From NCBI RefSeq assembly GCF_033568475.1, contig NW_027331831.1, positions 15,066,001-15,130,000 on the forward strand: a stretch of 64,000 nucleotides of DNA. Reading direction: 5' to 3'. Source of the stretch: Henckelia pumila. Its lineage: Eukaryota; Streptophyta; Magnoliopsida; Lamiales; Gesneriaceae. Position numbers and translations under genes: made by a program. Shown one piece after another: positions 21,407 through 33,876 of this stretch (position 1 is its first letter; each line of letters starts with the position of its first letter). Under the pieces are notes generated by a model. That model saw nothing but the letters and a program-made list of their open reading frames with translations, made no database searches and was not told the DNA's origin.

Positions 21407-22750
21407 TTGCTCATGCGTGCAGGTGAATCTTCAGAAGAAGAAGAATTTTCATACGATCCTGAGATAGAGAGAACCTTTCATCAACGAAATAGGGAATCTC
21501 GGAAAAAATCTGAAGAAAAAGAGGTCGCATTTGAAGAACCTAGAGAACAAATGGCTGCAAATATGAGCTTGAGACAACTTGCCACTCCTGATTTGAATCA
21601 ACAACCTTTATGCATTACTTTTCTTACTTTAGAGGCTACTGCCACTTTTGAACTTAAATCTGGACTAATACATCTTTTGCTTTATTTTCATGGCCTTGCA
21701 GGTGAGGATCCCCATAAACATCTTATGGAGTTTCATGTGGTTTGCACAAGAATGAAACCAGCTGGAGTGACGGAGGAACAAATCAGCTAAAAGCCTTCCA
21801 TTTTTCTTTAAAGGATGCTGCAAGGGATTGACTATATTATCTAGCTCCTGGATCCATCACAAATTGGAATGAGATGAAGAGAATTTTATTAGAGAAGTAT
21901 TTTATAGCGTCGAGAGCAGCGAACATTAGGAAGTAGATATATGACATTAAGCAATATACTGGAGAGTCACTTCATGAATCTTGAGAGCGTTTCAATAAGC
22001 TTTGTGCTAGCTGTCCGCAACATCATATAAGTGAAAAATATCTTAATTAAATTTTGATATGAAGGTATTTTACCCCATGATAGGAGCATTGTAGATGTTG
22101 TCAGTGGAGGAGTTTTTGTGGACAAGACACCACAAGATGCGAAAAATTTGATTGCGAATATGTTAGCCAATTCTCAACAATTTGGCACAAGCAAGCTTGA
22201 CCCCACACCTAAGAGGACCAATGAGGTAAACGTTTCTTCCCTTGAACAACAACTGATTGATCTGACATCTCTTGTACGTCAAATTGCTGTAGGGAATGGG
22301 CAAAATATAAAGGTGTGTGGAATTTGCACTACGATGGGGCATTCAACTGATATGTTTCCCACAATTCAAGAGAGATATCTTGAACAAGTCAATTCAACAT
22401 GAGGGTTTCTGGGGCAACCACAGAGGAAGTATGATCCTTACTCGAACACGTACAATCCATGTTGGAGAGATCAACCAAATCTCATATATGGTAATCCTAC
22501 GATGAACAAGCCTGCACCTCACGTGTAGCCGAATAATCAACAATATAGGCCGCCATTCCCTCCAAAATCGCAACCCCACAAATTCCAAACCCTGGTGAGT
22601 TTTTGGAGAATATTGTTAAGGATCTTGCCAATATTACTTTGAACTTTCAACAGGAAACAAGGGCAAACATTCAAAACTTGAACAATCAGATGGGGCAATT
22701 GGCGACATCAATAAACAATTTAGAGGCACAAAACTCTAGCAGTTTACCCT
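21407..22750 (+). pseudogene. Athila gag, with stops
   Basis: Begins near MLMRAGESSEEEEFSYDPEIE and continues with Gag text (FHGLAGEDPHKHLMEF) to a stop at 21790. It resumes in other frames (22118-22402 with NLIANMLANSQQFG and a CGICTTMGHSTDMF knuckle-like piece; 22600-22750). Acidic N-terminus and helical Gag core are usual for the clade. At least three interruptions. Confidence 0.8.
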
Positions 22751-22758
22751 CTTAGATA

Positions 22759-25110
22759 GTGCTCAATCCAAAAGAAAATGCAAGTGCAATCACTCTAAGG
22801 AATGGAATGGAGTTGAAGATTCAAGAGAAAGTGGTACAAACACCATCAAAGAAGGAAAAAGATGAGGAATCTGAGGTGGAGGAGAATGATCCTATTCAAG
22901 AAGATGTACCAAAAGATAAGTTTCCTCTCCTTTTCGAGTACAAACTCGTACCCTTATTTCTCCATGCATTGAAGGTGTCTAGGAAAGATGAAGGTATTAA
23001 GGAACTTTATGATACTTTTCGTAGATGTGAGATAAATATTCATTTGTTATATGTTATTATACAAATACCTCGTTATGCTAAATTTTTGAAAGAGTTGTGT
23101 ACTGCGAAAATAAAACATAATTTGAAGGGATGCCAGAAGGTGGAGTTGGGATAAAATGTTTTTGTTGTGATTCATAGGAAAATTCCCGCAAAATGCAAGG
23201 ATCCATGTATGTTTTCTATTCCTTGTACAATAGTTAATGTTCAACTAGATAAGGCCATGTTGGATTTAGGATCATCAAGTAATGTCATGTAATATTCTAT
23301 CTATGCTTCCTTGAAACTCGGTCCTTTGAATAAAATTGGAGTTTTAATCCAGTTGACTGATAGATCTAATGCATACCCTAGAGGTGTAGTTGAGGATGTC
23401 ATTGTGCAAGTAAATAATTTGGTCTTTCCTGCTGATTTTTATGTGCTTGATATGTAAATGGTGATCATAATAGTCCTATTTTGTTAGGAAGACCATTTTT
23501 GAAAACATCGATGACCAATATTGATGTTCACAGTGGCACACTTACTATGGAATTTAATGGTGAATTCATCGAATTTAATATTTATGATGCCATGAAATAT
23601 TCTTTTGGTGATGACCATGTTTACTCTATCGATATTGTTGATTACTTGTCATAAGAATTTTTTTAGCTTGCAGGAAAAGATGAATTGGATGTTATTACTA
23701 CACCCATTCAGAAAGAGGACGAGGACTTTTGTGCGAATGAAGAATTGAAATAAATTGTGGCCACTCTGAATCGTGTTCCTGAACTATCCCAGTCAGGTAA
23801 TATATCTTATATTTCTTTGCCAATCTCTAATGCTAGGCATATTCCGTATATTTTGCAGGCACCTATAATTGAGTATAAGCCTCTTCCTGATCATCTCAAA
23901 TATGTTTTCATGGGGGAAGGGAAAACATTGCCAGTTATCATCTCCAACAGTTTGGAGAACGAGCAAGAAGAGAAACTCACACAAGTTCTGAAAGAGCACA
24001 AGACAGCAATAGCATAGACCATTGCAGATATCAAAGGAATCAGTTTTCAACTTGTATGCATAAGATGTTTTTGGAGGAAGAATCTAGCCCTACACGCCAG
24101 ACTCAGAAGAAACTGACCCACTCATGATGGATGTGGTGAAGGAAGAAATCCTCAAACTTCTTTAAGTTGAAGTGATTTATTCTATTTCAGACAGAAAGTG
24201 GGTTAGACCTGTTCAAGTTGTTCCCAAAAGATAGGAATCACAGTGGTGAAGACATTAATGATGAGTTGGTTCCCATCTGAATTCAAAACGGGTGGAGGGA
24301 TTGTATAGATTATAGGAAACTAAATGCTGAAACCCAAAAGGACCATTTTTCTTTACCTTTTATTGATCAGATAATTGAGAGATTAGCTTGTCATTCTTAT
24401 TATTATTATTTTTTATGGATATTCTGGTTATTTTAGGACTGCGATTGCACCAAAGGATCAAGAAAAGATGACGTTCACTTGCCCGTTTGAAATGTTCGCC
24501 TACCGGCGCATGCCCTTCGGACTCTGCAACGCACCAGCCACATTTCAGCGGTGTATGGTTAGTATATTTTTTGATTATATTGAGAATATCTTGAAAGTTT
24601 TTATGGATGATTTTACTATGTATGAAAATTCATTTCATGGGTGTTTATCTAACCTTACATTTGTCTTAAGAGATGTGTAGAAACAAACCTTGTGTTGAAT
24701 TCTGAAAAATGTCATTTTATGGTTGAACAAGGTATAGTTTTGGTCATGTTGTTTCTGCAAAAGGTATTGAGGTAGATAAAGCTAAAGTTGATATTATTCA
24801 GTCACTACCTTATCCAACGTGTGTGCGGGAAGTGCATTCTTTTCTTGGACATGCAGGTTTTTATAGAAGATACATTCAAAATTTTGCTAAACTCGCATCA
24901 CCCATGTGCAAATTGTTGCAAAAAGAAGTGGCTTTCGAGTTTGATGATGCATGCAAGATTGCTTTTGATAATTTGAAGGATTCACTAACTTCTACACCCA
25001 TCATTCAACCTCCAGCCTGGAAAAGCCTTTTGAGATTATGTGTGATGTCAGTGACTATGCGGTGGGATCAGTTTTGGGACAAAGAGTTTGAAAAGCATCT
25101 CATGCCATAT
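22759..25110 (+). pseudogene. Athila protease and reverse transcriptase, with stops
   Basis: 22759-23154 is a charged linker. A protease-like DLGSSSNVM segment is read near 23265. RT runs from about 24180 to 24680 (MPFGLCNAPATFQRCM, FMDDFTMYENS), followed by the RT/RNase H connection (HSFLGHAGFYRRYIQNFAKLA, 24823-25000). The frame is lost many times. The RT box FMDDF is typical of Athila. The sequence is cut by solo LTR b at 25111. Confidence 0.85.
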
Positions 25111-26959
25111 TGTTGGAACACGGTCGTTCTCCGGATCGAAAAAGAAAGTGATACCCGGTGCAGCGGAAGTTTTAAAATTTTATATGGAACGATTCCATAT
25201 CATGGGTATCAAATTCCTACGATTAAAATTGATAACATAAAATTTAAACAATATAAATTTTACCTTAAAATCTCGAAGCGAGATTATGGATACCAACAGA
25301 TTAAACTGCTCTTGTTGTATATCCCAGGAACTGATGAACGAACTTTTCTTCAATCAGGTCCACGAACAGAAGTTTAATCCCTCTGATAGACTGCACTATA
25401 AAGTCTATCAGAAGTTTCTACGAAGAGAAATAACAGATTTGATCTGCTAATTCAGACTGCAAATTCAAAATTTGCAGACTGAAATTCTCGAACACAGTAG
25501 GGGAGGGGGGCGGCCGAATTCTCTAGAGAGAGTGCTCTAGGGTTTCGAATTTTTATGCCTTGATTTGTTGTGTCAATTTTTGTACTGCAATAACTTATTT
25601 ATAATGTGGGCTGCTAACAGCATAGGGCCCATTAGTCATAAGTTCAAGCCTGACAAGCAAAACCCGCATGTTCAAAAATTAATATAAAATTCATCGTGAC
25701 TTAGATTGATAAACCAATTTTACCAATGTGCACAGAAACCATTTCTGCATCTTTTAAAGTCAAGACAAATTTTCTGAATCCGAATTCAGTGGTTTTCAAA
25801 AATGTCCATCAATATGTCATTTTTAGGAAATCTTACTCCCTCTACTTTTAAATAAGAAGTCCTACTTCTTTATCCACTAAATTTAACTCTTTAAATTTAA
25901 TTATCTCAACGGGGATTAGAAATCCATTACTTGTGTGACCCTCAATGGTTCAGGGATACAGCTAGCCGTGGGCTCACAACTCCTTGTGACTCGGAACAAC
26001 AATTTCCGACTTGCCCATCGAATCATGGTAAGAGCGTCTAGCAACATCGCCCCATGATTCCCTAGGTATCACTGATAGTGCCTGCAAGAACCAATAGATT
26101 TTGGTTAGCATACAGTACGGTCCCTTCATCCATATATCCCGATCGAATCAACAACCATTGGTACATCGAGATTCGTTCGAGATTTAATAACTATGCAATG
26201 CATCTTGAAGATCAAATAGTGACATCGCATGTGCTACTAGGAAACCAAGTAACCTAAAACACATCATGTACTCTGGCCAGAGTTTCGTCACACTAATATC
26301 TCCTCAGATTGCATAGGATATCCACACTCGCAAGTGTGCGGTGAATCCTTGACAACAAAGCATCGACTCCTATATGTGTCGTAACTGTACCCAATCCCGA
26401 CACCTGATGACCCTAATAGAGTCGGTAAACAAGTCAAAGCACAGTACTAGCATATAGAGTCTCAATGATGTTTCAAGTAATAAGGACTAATGGTGCACAA
26501 CCAAAACCGCGGACTATATCCACTCGATAAGTGATAACCACTTGAAAAGTCCGAATAGGGTAGTTCGATCATTCATCATATGAATATCAATTTGCATGCT
26601 TCGAACATCTCTATGTTCCATACCAATGAAACATGGTACTCGGCATCGCAAATGCTAGTCTCAATCTCGAGCGATCCTTATCCTTATTTGTGGACGGCTC
26701 AATTGACTAGGAACTGTTTAGAATATGCAGTGAACATAAGATGTGTTTTATGACAGTGATCTCTCTATATTCACTATCTCATCTTACTTTAGTATATTCA
26801 AGGTCTTTATCAAAATAGCAACAGTATATCATTATATAATAATAAGATAAATTGAACGCCATTTAAAGAACATATATTATATTAAACAAAGATTGTTTAC
26901 AAAAAGAGACTCTCAAAGCCCTTAGCCACAAGTTGGCTAACGGGGCATCAACTCTTTCA
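25111..26959. repeat. Solo LTR b (1849 bp) inside Athila RNase H
   Basis: Starts TGTTGGAACACGG and ends CTCTTTCA, with CATAT on both sides (25106-25110, 26960-26964). Removing it restores an RNase H reading frame across the site. No coding domain seen. It resembles copia-type LTRs, but neither superfamily nor orientation is proven. Confidence 0.88.
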
Positions 26960-26964
26960 CATAT

Positions 26965-27318
26965 ACTATGCCTCTAGAACATTGAATGATGCCCAGATAA
27001 ATTATTCAACTACAGAAAATGAGCTTTTAGCTTTTGTTTTTGCTTTGGAAAAATTTAGATCTTATTTACTTGGAACTAAAGTTATTGTTTATTCTGATCA
27101 TGCAGCTCTTCGCTATACGATGACAAATAAGGAGGCAAAACCATGATTAATAAGATGAATACTGCTCCTAAGAGAATTTGGCTTGGAAATTAAGGACAAA
27201 CGAGGGACAGAGAATAGAGTGGCAGATCCCTTGAGTCATTTAATCCATGTTGATGAGGAGTTGTGCTTGGAAGACGAATTTCCTGATGAGCAACTATTTT
27301 TCTCAAGAACAACACTAC
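26965..27318 (+). pseudogene. Athila RNase H, 3' part
   Basis: Resumes after solo LTR b with a [10 protein letters not shown] motif in frame, then [18 protein letters not shown] text and a Ser/His-bearing YSDHAALRY box. It ends with LSHLIHVDEEL just before solo LTR c. Small deletions (around 27140-27180) break it. Confidence 0.75.
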
Positions 27319-27323
27319 CGTAG

Positions 27324-28795
27324 TGTGGGGACCTCGGGTGCTAATCTCATAATCACAATAATGATTCAATCTAAACAATCTAAGCATAAATCATGTAATC
27401 ATTCCAAGCAACAATACCAATTCAATTATATAAGAGCATTTAAACAATTAAGTATGTGATTTTAGAAAACTCGATAATCATAAACGATCTCGAGTTATTC
27501 TTTTCATATTATTTAATGTCTATTCATACCTTTATTCTGATTCAAGTATCTGAAACTCTTGAAATTCTTGATCAACTACAATCTAGCCAAATCTATCATC
27601 AAATTATGTTCAACTCAACCTTGATAGCTCAATCTCTTTGTTGCTCTCATTTTTGATTCAATATTCCACATGACTCGAACTCGACGACTCGACTTCGATA
27701 ATATTTCACTTCAATTCTGAAATGAATTTATAACATAGCTTAACATCAGCTTTCATTCCCATTTCAATCTCATCAAATCTGAAACCACTACAAGATTTGA
27801 TTATTCAATCAAAATCAAAACCGGCGACGTAACACTTCGAAACCGAAATTCCAAATGCATTAACATCATTAATTCAACCATCTAAACCAATACTAATCAC
27901 CAATTCAGCAGCATATACACGTACAAAACAGTCCCCAAAATTCAGAATTCTAAAAATCTTTTCAAAAATCGAAACCATGTTCAAACGACGATCTTTTCTC
28001 GATCTGTCTTAGATATGCTATCGTCGTATATACTAAAACATGTTTAAACAATTAAATCTTAATTATAACAATATCTTAAAATTCAAATATGGTAAAACTT
28101 CTTAAAACTTACGTCAAAATGTATCAGTCGAAGTCGTGATCGCAAATATATGATCAATCAAAAATTTTACCGGGCGGATCAATTTTTACCGGAGCTTGAA
28201 AGGTTGAAAATGGCCTTGGAACCCTTCTTTCTTCTCCTCTCGGTTTCTTGGCTGAGTTTGGCTAAGAAATCTGATAAATTTTACACATTACACATTTATA
28301 CATAGCAAGTTGCAAGGAAATTGCACTTTGGTCCCTGAACTTTGGCATAATTGCAAATCAGTCCTCGGCCAATCTTTTTAATTCAATTTCAATCCTAAAT
28401 AATTTAAGAATATTAGAATTTAATTCTAAACTCTAAAAATTTTCAAATTAAATATTCTCGGATTAAAATTAAATAATCTCGGGTCTTACCCCTGAAACTT
28501 TGATAATTGCAATTCGATTCCTGCGCGAGTTTCACCTTCTAATTAAATCTTATTTAATTCCCAAAACTCGGAATTTAAATCTTAAATCCCATAAATATTT
28601 AATTCAAATATTTTTAATCTATTAATTTAATAATTCGGATATTAAAATCTTAAAATCCGAAAATCCTCAAATTAAATATTTTCGTCCCGAAATTTAAATC
28701 TCTACTTTCGTAAGTTCTCAAATTAATATTTTCTCATATTCGAAATTTAAATCTCAAATTTCGTAATTAATTGCTTAATATTTTCGGGCCTTACA
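27324..28795. repeat. Solo LTR c (1472 bp) between Athila RNase H and integrase
   Basis: Starts TGTGGGGACCTCGGG and ends CGGGCCTTACA, flanked by CGTAG (27319-27323, 28796-28800). AT-rich, no coding domain. The 3' half has iterated AAATCTTAAAT-like text. Confidence 0.88.
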
Positions 28796-28800
28796 CGTAG

Positions 28801-30097
28801 TATGCACATATCGTTAATTAATTGGTGGGTTACCCTCTTAATTTTCTAGAGCTAAAAAATATAAGGTCAAAAGTGACGCCAAGTACTATATTTGGGATGA
28901 TCCTTACTTGTGGAAGCATTGCACTGACCAAGTGATAAGAAGATGTGTTCCTGAAGGCGAGGTAATTCCTATCCTCACATTTTGTCATTCTTATGTTTGT
29001 GGAGGTCACTTTGGAGCCAAGAAAACGACAAGAAAGGTATTAGATTGTGGGTTATTTTGGCTGTCCTTGTTTCAAGATGCCTATTATATTTGCAAGTCAT
29101 GCAATCAATGTCAAAAGATGAGTAACATATCCCAACACAAGGAGATGCCTCAACACCCCATTCTTGTGTATGAAATTTTTGATGTGTGGGGCATCGACTT
29201 CATGGGACCATTTTCTAGCTCTTTTTGGTATATTTATATATTACTTATTTTTTATTATGTCTCAAAGTGGGTGGAATCTAAAGCCACCTGGATTGATGAT
29301 TCTAGGGTGGTTGCAGATTTTGTCAAGCATAATATTTTCTCCAGGTTTGGGTTTTCAAGAGCAATCATAAGTGATAGAGGTACCCATTTTCGCAACCGAA
29401 CGGTGAAGAGCTTATTGAAAAAATATCATGTGATGCACAAGGTTTCAACTGCATATCATCCTCAATCCAATGGAAAAGCTGAAGTATCAAATAGGGAGAT
29501 CAAGTTCATTTTGGAGAAAACAGTGAATCCGACTAGGAAAGACTGAAGCTTGAGATTAGATGATGCTTTGTGGGCCTACAGAACGGCGTATAAGACATCG
29601 ATCGGAATGTCACCCTACAGTTAGTTTTTGGGAAGCCTTGTTATCTTTCAGTGGAGCTGGAGCACTAAGCATATCGAGCTATCAATAATTTCAATATGAA
29701 GATTGATGAAAGTGGACAACATAGGAAGTTGCAAATGCAAGAACTAGAGGAAATACGTAATGATGCCTATGAAAGTTCAATGATTTACAAAGAAAAGACG
29801 AAGGCCTTTCATGACAAGATGATTTCTAGGAAGGAATTTGCAGTTGGTCAAAAAGCCCTCCTATACCATTCACGCCTTCGGTTATTCCCAGGTAAGTTTC
29901 ATTTAAGATGGATCAGACCTTTTTTTGTTACTAATGTTTTTTCTCATGGTGCAATTGAAATTCAAAGTTTGGAAACTTCAAAGGTATTCAAAGTGAATGG
30001 TCATAGGCTGAAACATTACAATGATGGTTTCCATGTAGAGGAAGTGCAAGAAATACACCTTGAGGATCCACCACACATTGAGTTAATTGAAGCATGA
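28801..30097 (+). pseudogene. Athila integrase, with stops
   Basis: 28908-29546 has the linker WDDPYLWKHC, the zinc-binding CKSCNQCQKM and the DDE core (WGIDFMGPFSS, ISDRGTHFRNR, AEVSNREIKF). A stop after PTRKD at 29546 separates the C-terminal part (29696-30097, [18 protein letters not shown]). The post-pol motif GCGCTGCTTGGGAGGCAACC follows at 30123, as is usual after Athila/Tat pol. Confidence 0.88.
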
Positions 30098-30184
30098 AGT
30101 CGGGCCAACGACAATAAAAAGAGGCGCTGCTTGGGAGGCAACCCAAGGGGAGTATTCTAATTTCAATTTTTTTAGTTTATTTAG

Positions 30185-31547
30185 TGACCGCTTAATTCGG
30201 TTATCTAGCAAGTGCACTAGGTCAAATAATAGTAAAGTAGACAGAGAGTCCAAGTATCGATCCCACAGGGACTGCTGTCAATTCTCAAGATTTAATTATT
30301 TTAATTAATCTAGACAAAATCATAAAGAACAATTTGATTTAAATAAAATAAGAATTTAAAATAAAAACTGCTTAAGAAATAAGAATTAAAATAACTGAAG
30401 ATAAAAATAATTAAAACGAGACAACCAAGACACACGTAGGTACCGAACAAATCATGTAACATGTATTCGATTCAGGACTCAGATTTAATATTAATTCACG
30501 GGAATTCTCCTAATTTGTTCAAAGGACTGTTTCTAGAATAATCAAACCTATTCAAATATTGATGAACTAATCTTTCGTAATTCTAATCAAATTTGAATAC
30601 ATTAAATATTTGTAAAAATTTAGTTTACACCTAAACCGCACACTGAAACCGAATTCTATTTCTAGTCGGTTTTATAATATGATGATTGTCAAAGTGATCA
30701 AAATCAAAATCACCTCATTCGACTTGGAATCGATTAACATGCAAGCAAACAGTTGATCAGACTATTCACAAGACAAATATAAATCTGACAATCAATAAAA
30801 TAAAATCAAGTATGAAAAATCCCAAATAAACATCCAAGTTTTCTTCATAAATTTGTTCGGCTCAATCACGCCATCTTGGTTGAAAACAAACTACTCAATA
30901 ATTGAAATTAGAATTCAAAAATAAAATAAAGAAAGAAGAAGAAGAAAAGAAAAGAGAAATCTTCTCTCCCGAGCCTTGTAGCCTCCTCCCTTGTGTTGTT
31001 CACGATCTGGAACTTCTGAACCCCTCAAAAATATGATATATCTTCTATTTATATGGTCCAAAACCCATACCAATTACTTTCCTTCCAACACAAGGACTTT
31101 TCAAACAGTCTGACGCCGGAACCTGCGCTCGAGCGAGTGGAATTCTCGCGCGTGCGTAATGAAAAGCAGGTTTCTGGAGTTGTAACTCGCGCGCGCGGGG
31201 AGTTCAATTCTCGCTCGCGCGCCACACAATTTCTGCTGGGAGCGACGATTTTGAAAAATTATATCTCGAGTTCTAGCCGTCGGATTAAGCTGAAATTTAG
31301 ACAAAAGTTTCAAAACATCTTGATCTGTAATCCAACGGTGGAGATTGGATTTGGTTTTTCTAAAATTAAAAATGATTTTTCGACCAAAGCTGCTCCGTAA
31401 TTCACTCTTCAAAAATCCATTTTCCTACAAAATCAAACGGGAGAGTGAAATACAAACACATGCACTAAAACATATAAAAACACATAAAAACAATATGAAT
31501 GCACACAAAATAGACATAAAAATAATGCACAGAAATTGCACTTGTCA
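30185..31547 (-). repeat. Solo LTR d (about 1363 bp), minus, Athila-like
   Basis: TGACCGCTTAATT to GCACTTGTCA. In minus sense its end (CCCTGTGGGATCGAT... ACTCTCTGTCTAC) parallels the end of the Athila LTR here (CTCGTGGGAACGATC, ACTCTCACTGCTAC). It also holds GC-rich CTCGAGCGAG and CGCGCGCG blocks (31120-31230) like the Athila U3. Flanks are TTTAG and TTTAT, a 4-of-5 match. A related but different Athila lineage is likely. Confidence 0.6.
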
Positions 31548-32374
31548 TTTATTTCATTGCATTTTAACTTACATTGAGGAAAATGTAAGAATTTAAGTGT
31601 GGGGTAGGGAACACTAAAATTTTGGAAAATTTTTTGAATTTTTTTAGAGCTCGTAGTAAGTGATAATATAACTGTTGAGATTCACTAGCTCATGATAATA
31701 TCTAATTGATGACATGCATGCCTTTGAAAATAGATGATTTGCTAACATTGGAACACTTTGACCTCCAATGCAAATTAGACTTTGATATGGTTGTTGAATA
31801 TTTTAGAGCACGCATGAGTCATAGCTTGTGAAGTGTATATGAAGTAGTGAAGGTCGTGTGAGCCTTATGGCAGTCTTAATAAGGTGCTAGTGCATGTCAG
31901 AGCTTAACTACATATTCTTTGAGGTGTGAATCTAGACTGCGAGCAAACATGAAAGTGATATGGGCGATTTTTGATTTGTTTGAGCCTTTCAAGCCTACCA
32001 TGTAAATAAAATTTATCCCTAGTGTCCCCTTTGAGTTTAATTGAAACGAATGGTGTATGCATAACATATATTTAAGCCCCATTCTACATTCTTTGGCTAG
32101 CCTAGCAACTTCCTTAATGAGCCTAAACATGATATTTTAATCTATATCTTTCAAGGGAGTATGATGTGTTGCATTATATGCATTGTGATTATTGTAGTCT
32201 ATCTATTGTTGAGTTCATTATCAAGGAATTCAGTTCATGAAAAAAGAGTAAGATCTGCCTTGAAAAGAAAAAAATATGTCTCCCAATGGAGCAGAAGAAA
32301 AAAAAAAAAAGCCAAGGTATTGAAAAAAAAAGAAAGAAAAAGATCATGCGAAGAGAGAATCCTGCATTGTGAAT
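31548..32374 (+). other. Athila 3' non-coding region
   Basis: Contains AATTTAAGTGTGGGGTAGG, a motif usual downstream of Athila pol, then AT-rich text with no coding signal. No envelope-like frame can be supported. It ends at the Cassandra insertion; the A-rich stretch at 32270-32345 is low complexity. Confidence 0.55.
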
Positions 32375-32460
32375 ATTTTTGTAATGTCCCAGATTCGACG
32401 ACTATCCTCACTGTATCAAGATTAGTCTTTCCAGCGTGCTTATATCCTCACTCACACGCA

Positions 32461-32565
32461 TCCTGAGAAACTTTATAGGGGGTCACCCATCCTATAATTA
32501 TCCCAAGTCAAGCACGCTTAACTTTGGAGTTTTTATGTGATGAGCTCCTGATAATAAGATGCACC
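32461..32565 (-). repeat. 5S rRNA-like segment in Cassandra LTR (copy 1)
   Basis: In minus sense it reads like plant 5S rRNA. Conserved blocks are GGGTCACCCATCC and AAGCACGCTTAACTTTGGAG on the plus strand. Known Cassandra LTRs carry such a segment with Pol III promoter boxes; several box positions have drifted here. Confidence 0.85.
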
Positions 32566-32926
32566 TTCTTGATATGAGTAGTACATATGAAATCTTTTAA
32601 ACTCTCCTCAACTATGCAGTGCCATACCTACACAGTCTCAAAATGCCTCTCATTCCGGCAGGATCGGTTCATTCATGTCTTCCTCCGCCTAGAAGCCTAT
32701 CAGGAGTCGCTCATTGTCTGTGCAACCTCTTGGCACTGGCGATCACTCCCCGCCTTCTCAGCCCCGGGCGTCACATGCCCACCAGCTTCCTCTTGGTTCG
32801 TCCCCGAACCATACCGTACTAAGAGAGTTCGGCTCTGATACCAATTTTAATGTCCCAGATTCGACGACTATCCTCACTGTATCAAGATTAGTCTTTCCAG
32901 CGTTCTTAAATTCTCACTCACACGCA

Positions 32927-33031
32927 CCCTGAGAAACTTCTCAGGGGGTCACCCATCCTATAATTGCTCCAAGTGAAGCACGCTTAAATTTGGAGTTTTT
33001 ATGTGATGAGCTCCTGAAAAGAAGATGCGCC
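32927..33031 (-). repeat. 5S rRNA-like segment in Cassandra LTR (copy 2)
   Basis: Equivalent segment in the other LTR (CAGGGGGTCACCCATCC, AGCACGCTTAAATTTGGAG on the plus strand). It differs from copy 1 at several sites, so the insertion is not recent. Confidence 0.85.
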
Positions 33032-33246
33032 TTCTTGATATGAGTAGTACATATGAAATCTTTTAAGCTCTCCTAAACTATGCAGTCCCATACCTACACA
33101 GTCTCAGAATCCCTCTCATTCCGACAGGATTGGTTCATTCATGTCTCCCTCCGCCTAGAAGCCTACCAAGAGCCGCTCATTGTCCGTGCAACCTCTTGGC
33201 ACCGGCAATCACTCCCCACCTCCTCAGCCCCGGGCGTCACAATTTT

Positions 33247-33444
33247 CATACTCTCTTATTTGTTATATCCTTACCTTTATTTCGTAAGCCAATACCAAGG
33301 CCACATTACAAGCTAATGAAGTCCTACTTGATTTGTGTTTGCAAGTGGCTAGATAGTGGAGAAGTGTCTGCAAGTGAGCTTATGCGTGTATTGGTGTGCA
33401 ACTTGAGCTGTTGTGAGGTTTTGCATTGAATGGATCTGTGAAGT
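33247..33444 (+). other. Athila 3' non-coding region between Cassandra and hAT
   Basis: About 200 bases without coding signal linking the Cassandra and hAT insertions; it continues at 37777. Confidence 0.5.
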
Positions 33445-33611
33445 TGCATGACTAGGGGTGTAAGTGAGTCAAGCTACTTGTGAGTATCTCGTGAAAAACT
33501 TAGTCAACAACTCGACTCGAACTTGGTTTGACCGAGCTCGAGTAGCTCGATGCTTCTCTCGAGTCGAGCTCGAGTTTCATATGTATTTGTATCGAGTAGC
33601 TCGCAAGCTAC

Positions 33612-33618
<7 letters not shown>

Positions 33619-33674
<56 letters not shown>

Positions 33675-33823
33675 TTCTTTTATGGTGCCCAACTCTATAT
33701 GTCCAACTTCATGCCCACCATGTACAATATGTGATAAGTCAACTCATCAATTGTGTTGGTCAACTCACATATTGTACATGGTGGGCATGGAGTTGGGCAT
33801 ATGAGTTGGGCACCATAAAAGAA

Positions 33824-33869
<46 letters not shown>

Positions 33870-33876
33870 ATATACG
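33619..33876. repeat. (AT)n microsatellite split by the MITE
   Basis: About 50 bases of alternating AT before the MITE (33619-33670) and about 48 after it (33828-33876). AT tracts read as Tyr/Ile repeats in open frames, which are not genes. Confidence 0.9.
33671..33827. mobile_element. Foldback MITE (157 bp) inside an (AT)n tract
   Basis: Arms of about 67 bases starting AGAGTTCTTTTATGGTGCCC are inverted at the other end (GGGCACCATAAAAGAACTCT) with about three mismatches. It lies within alternating AT, so a TA duplication cannot be told from the background. Likely a TA-targeting MITE. Confidence 0.8.

Larger units (their letters stand above)
32380..33241 (-). mobile_element. Cassandra TRIM retrotransposon, complete (862 bp)
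   Basis: Two 396-bp LTRs (32380-32775 and 32846-33241) flank a 70-bp internal region and are bounded by ATTTT duplications (32375-32379, 33242-33246). On the minus strand the LTRs start TGTGACGCCC, and a tRNA-Met primer site (TGGTATCAGAGC, plus coordinates 32832-32843) lies beside the upstream LTR. Each LTR holds a 5S rRNA-like segment, the hallmark of Cassandra. No coding capacity; it relies on other elements. The outer TG of one LTR is mutated (TTTAATG at 32846). Confidence 0.92.

Noticed and set aside
31053..31412. Overlapping frames of 103-115 codons on both strands
   Set aside because: Within solo LTR d; no domain, no supporting context.
32161..32466. Lys-rich 101-codon frame
   Set aside because: Made of an A-rich low-complexity stretch running into the Cassandra LTR.
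32461..33031. Functional 5S rRNA genes
   Set aside because: Two diverged 5S-like segments sit inside the LTRs of a Cassandra TRIM; they are element parts, not an rRNA gene array.
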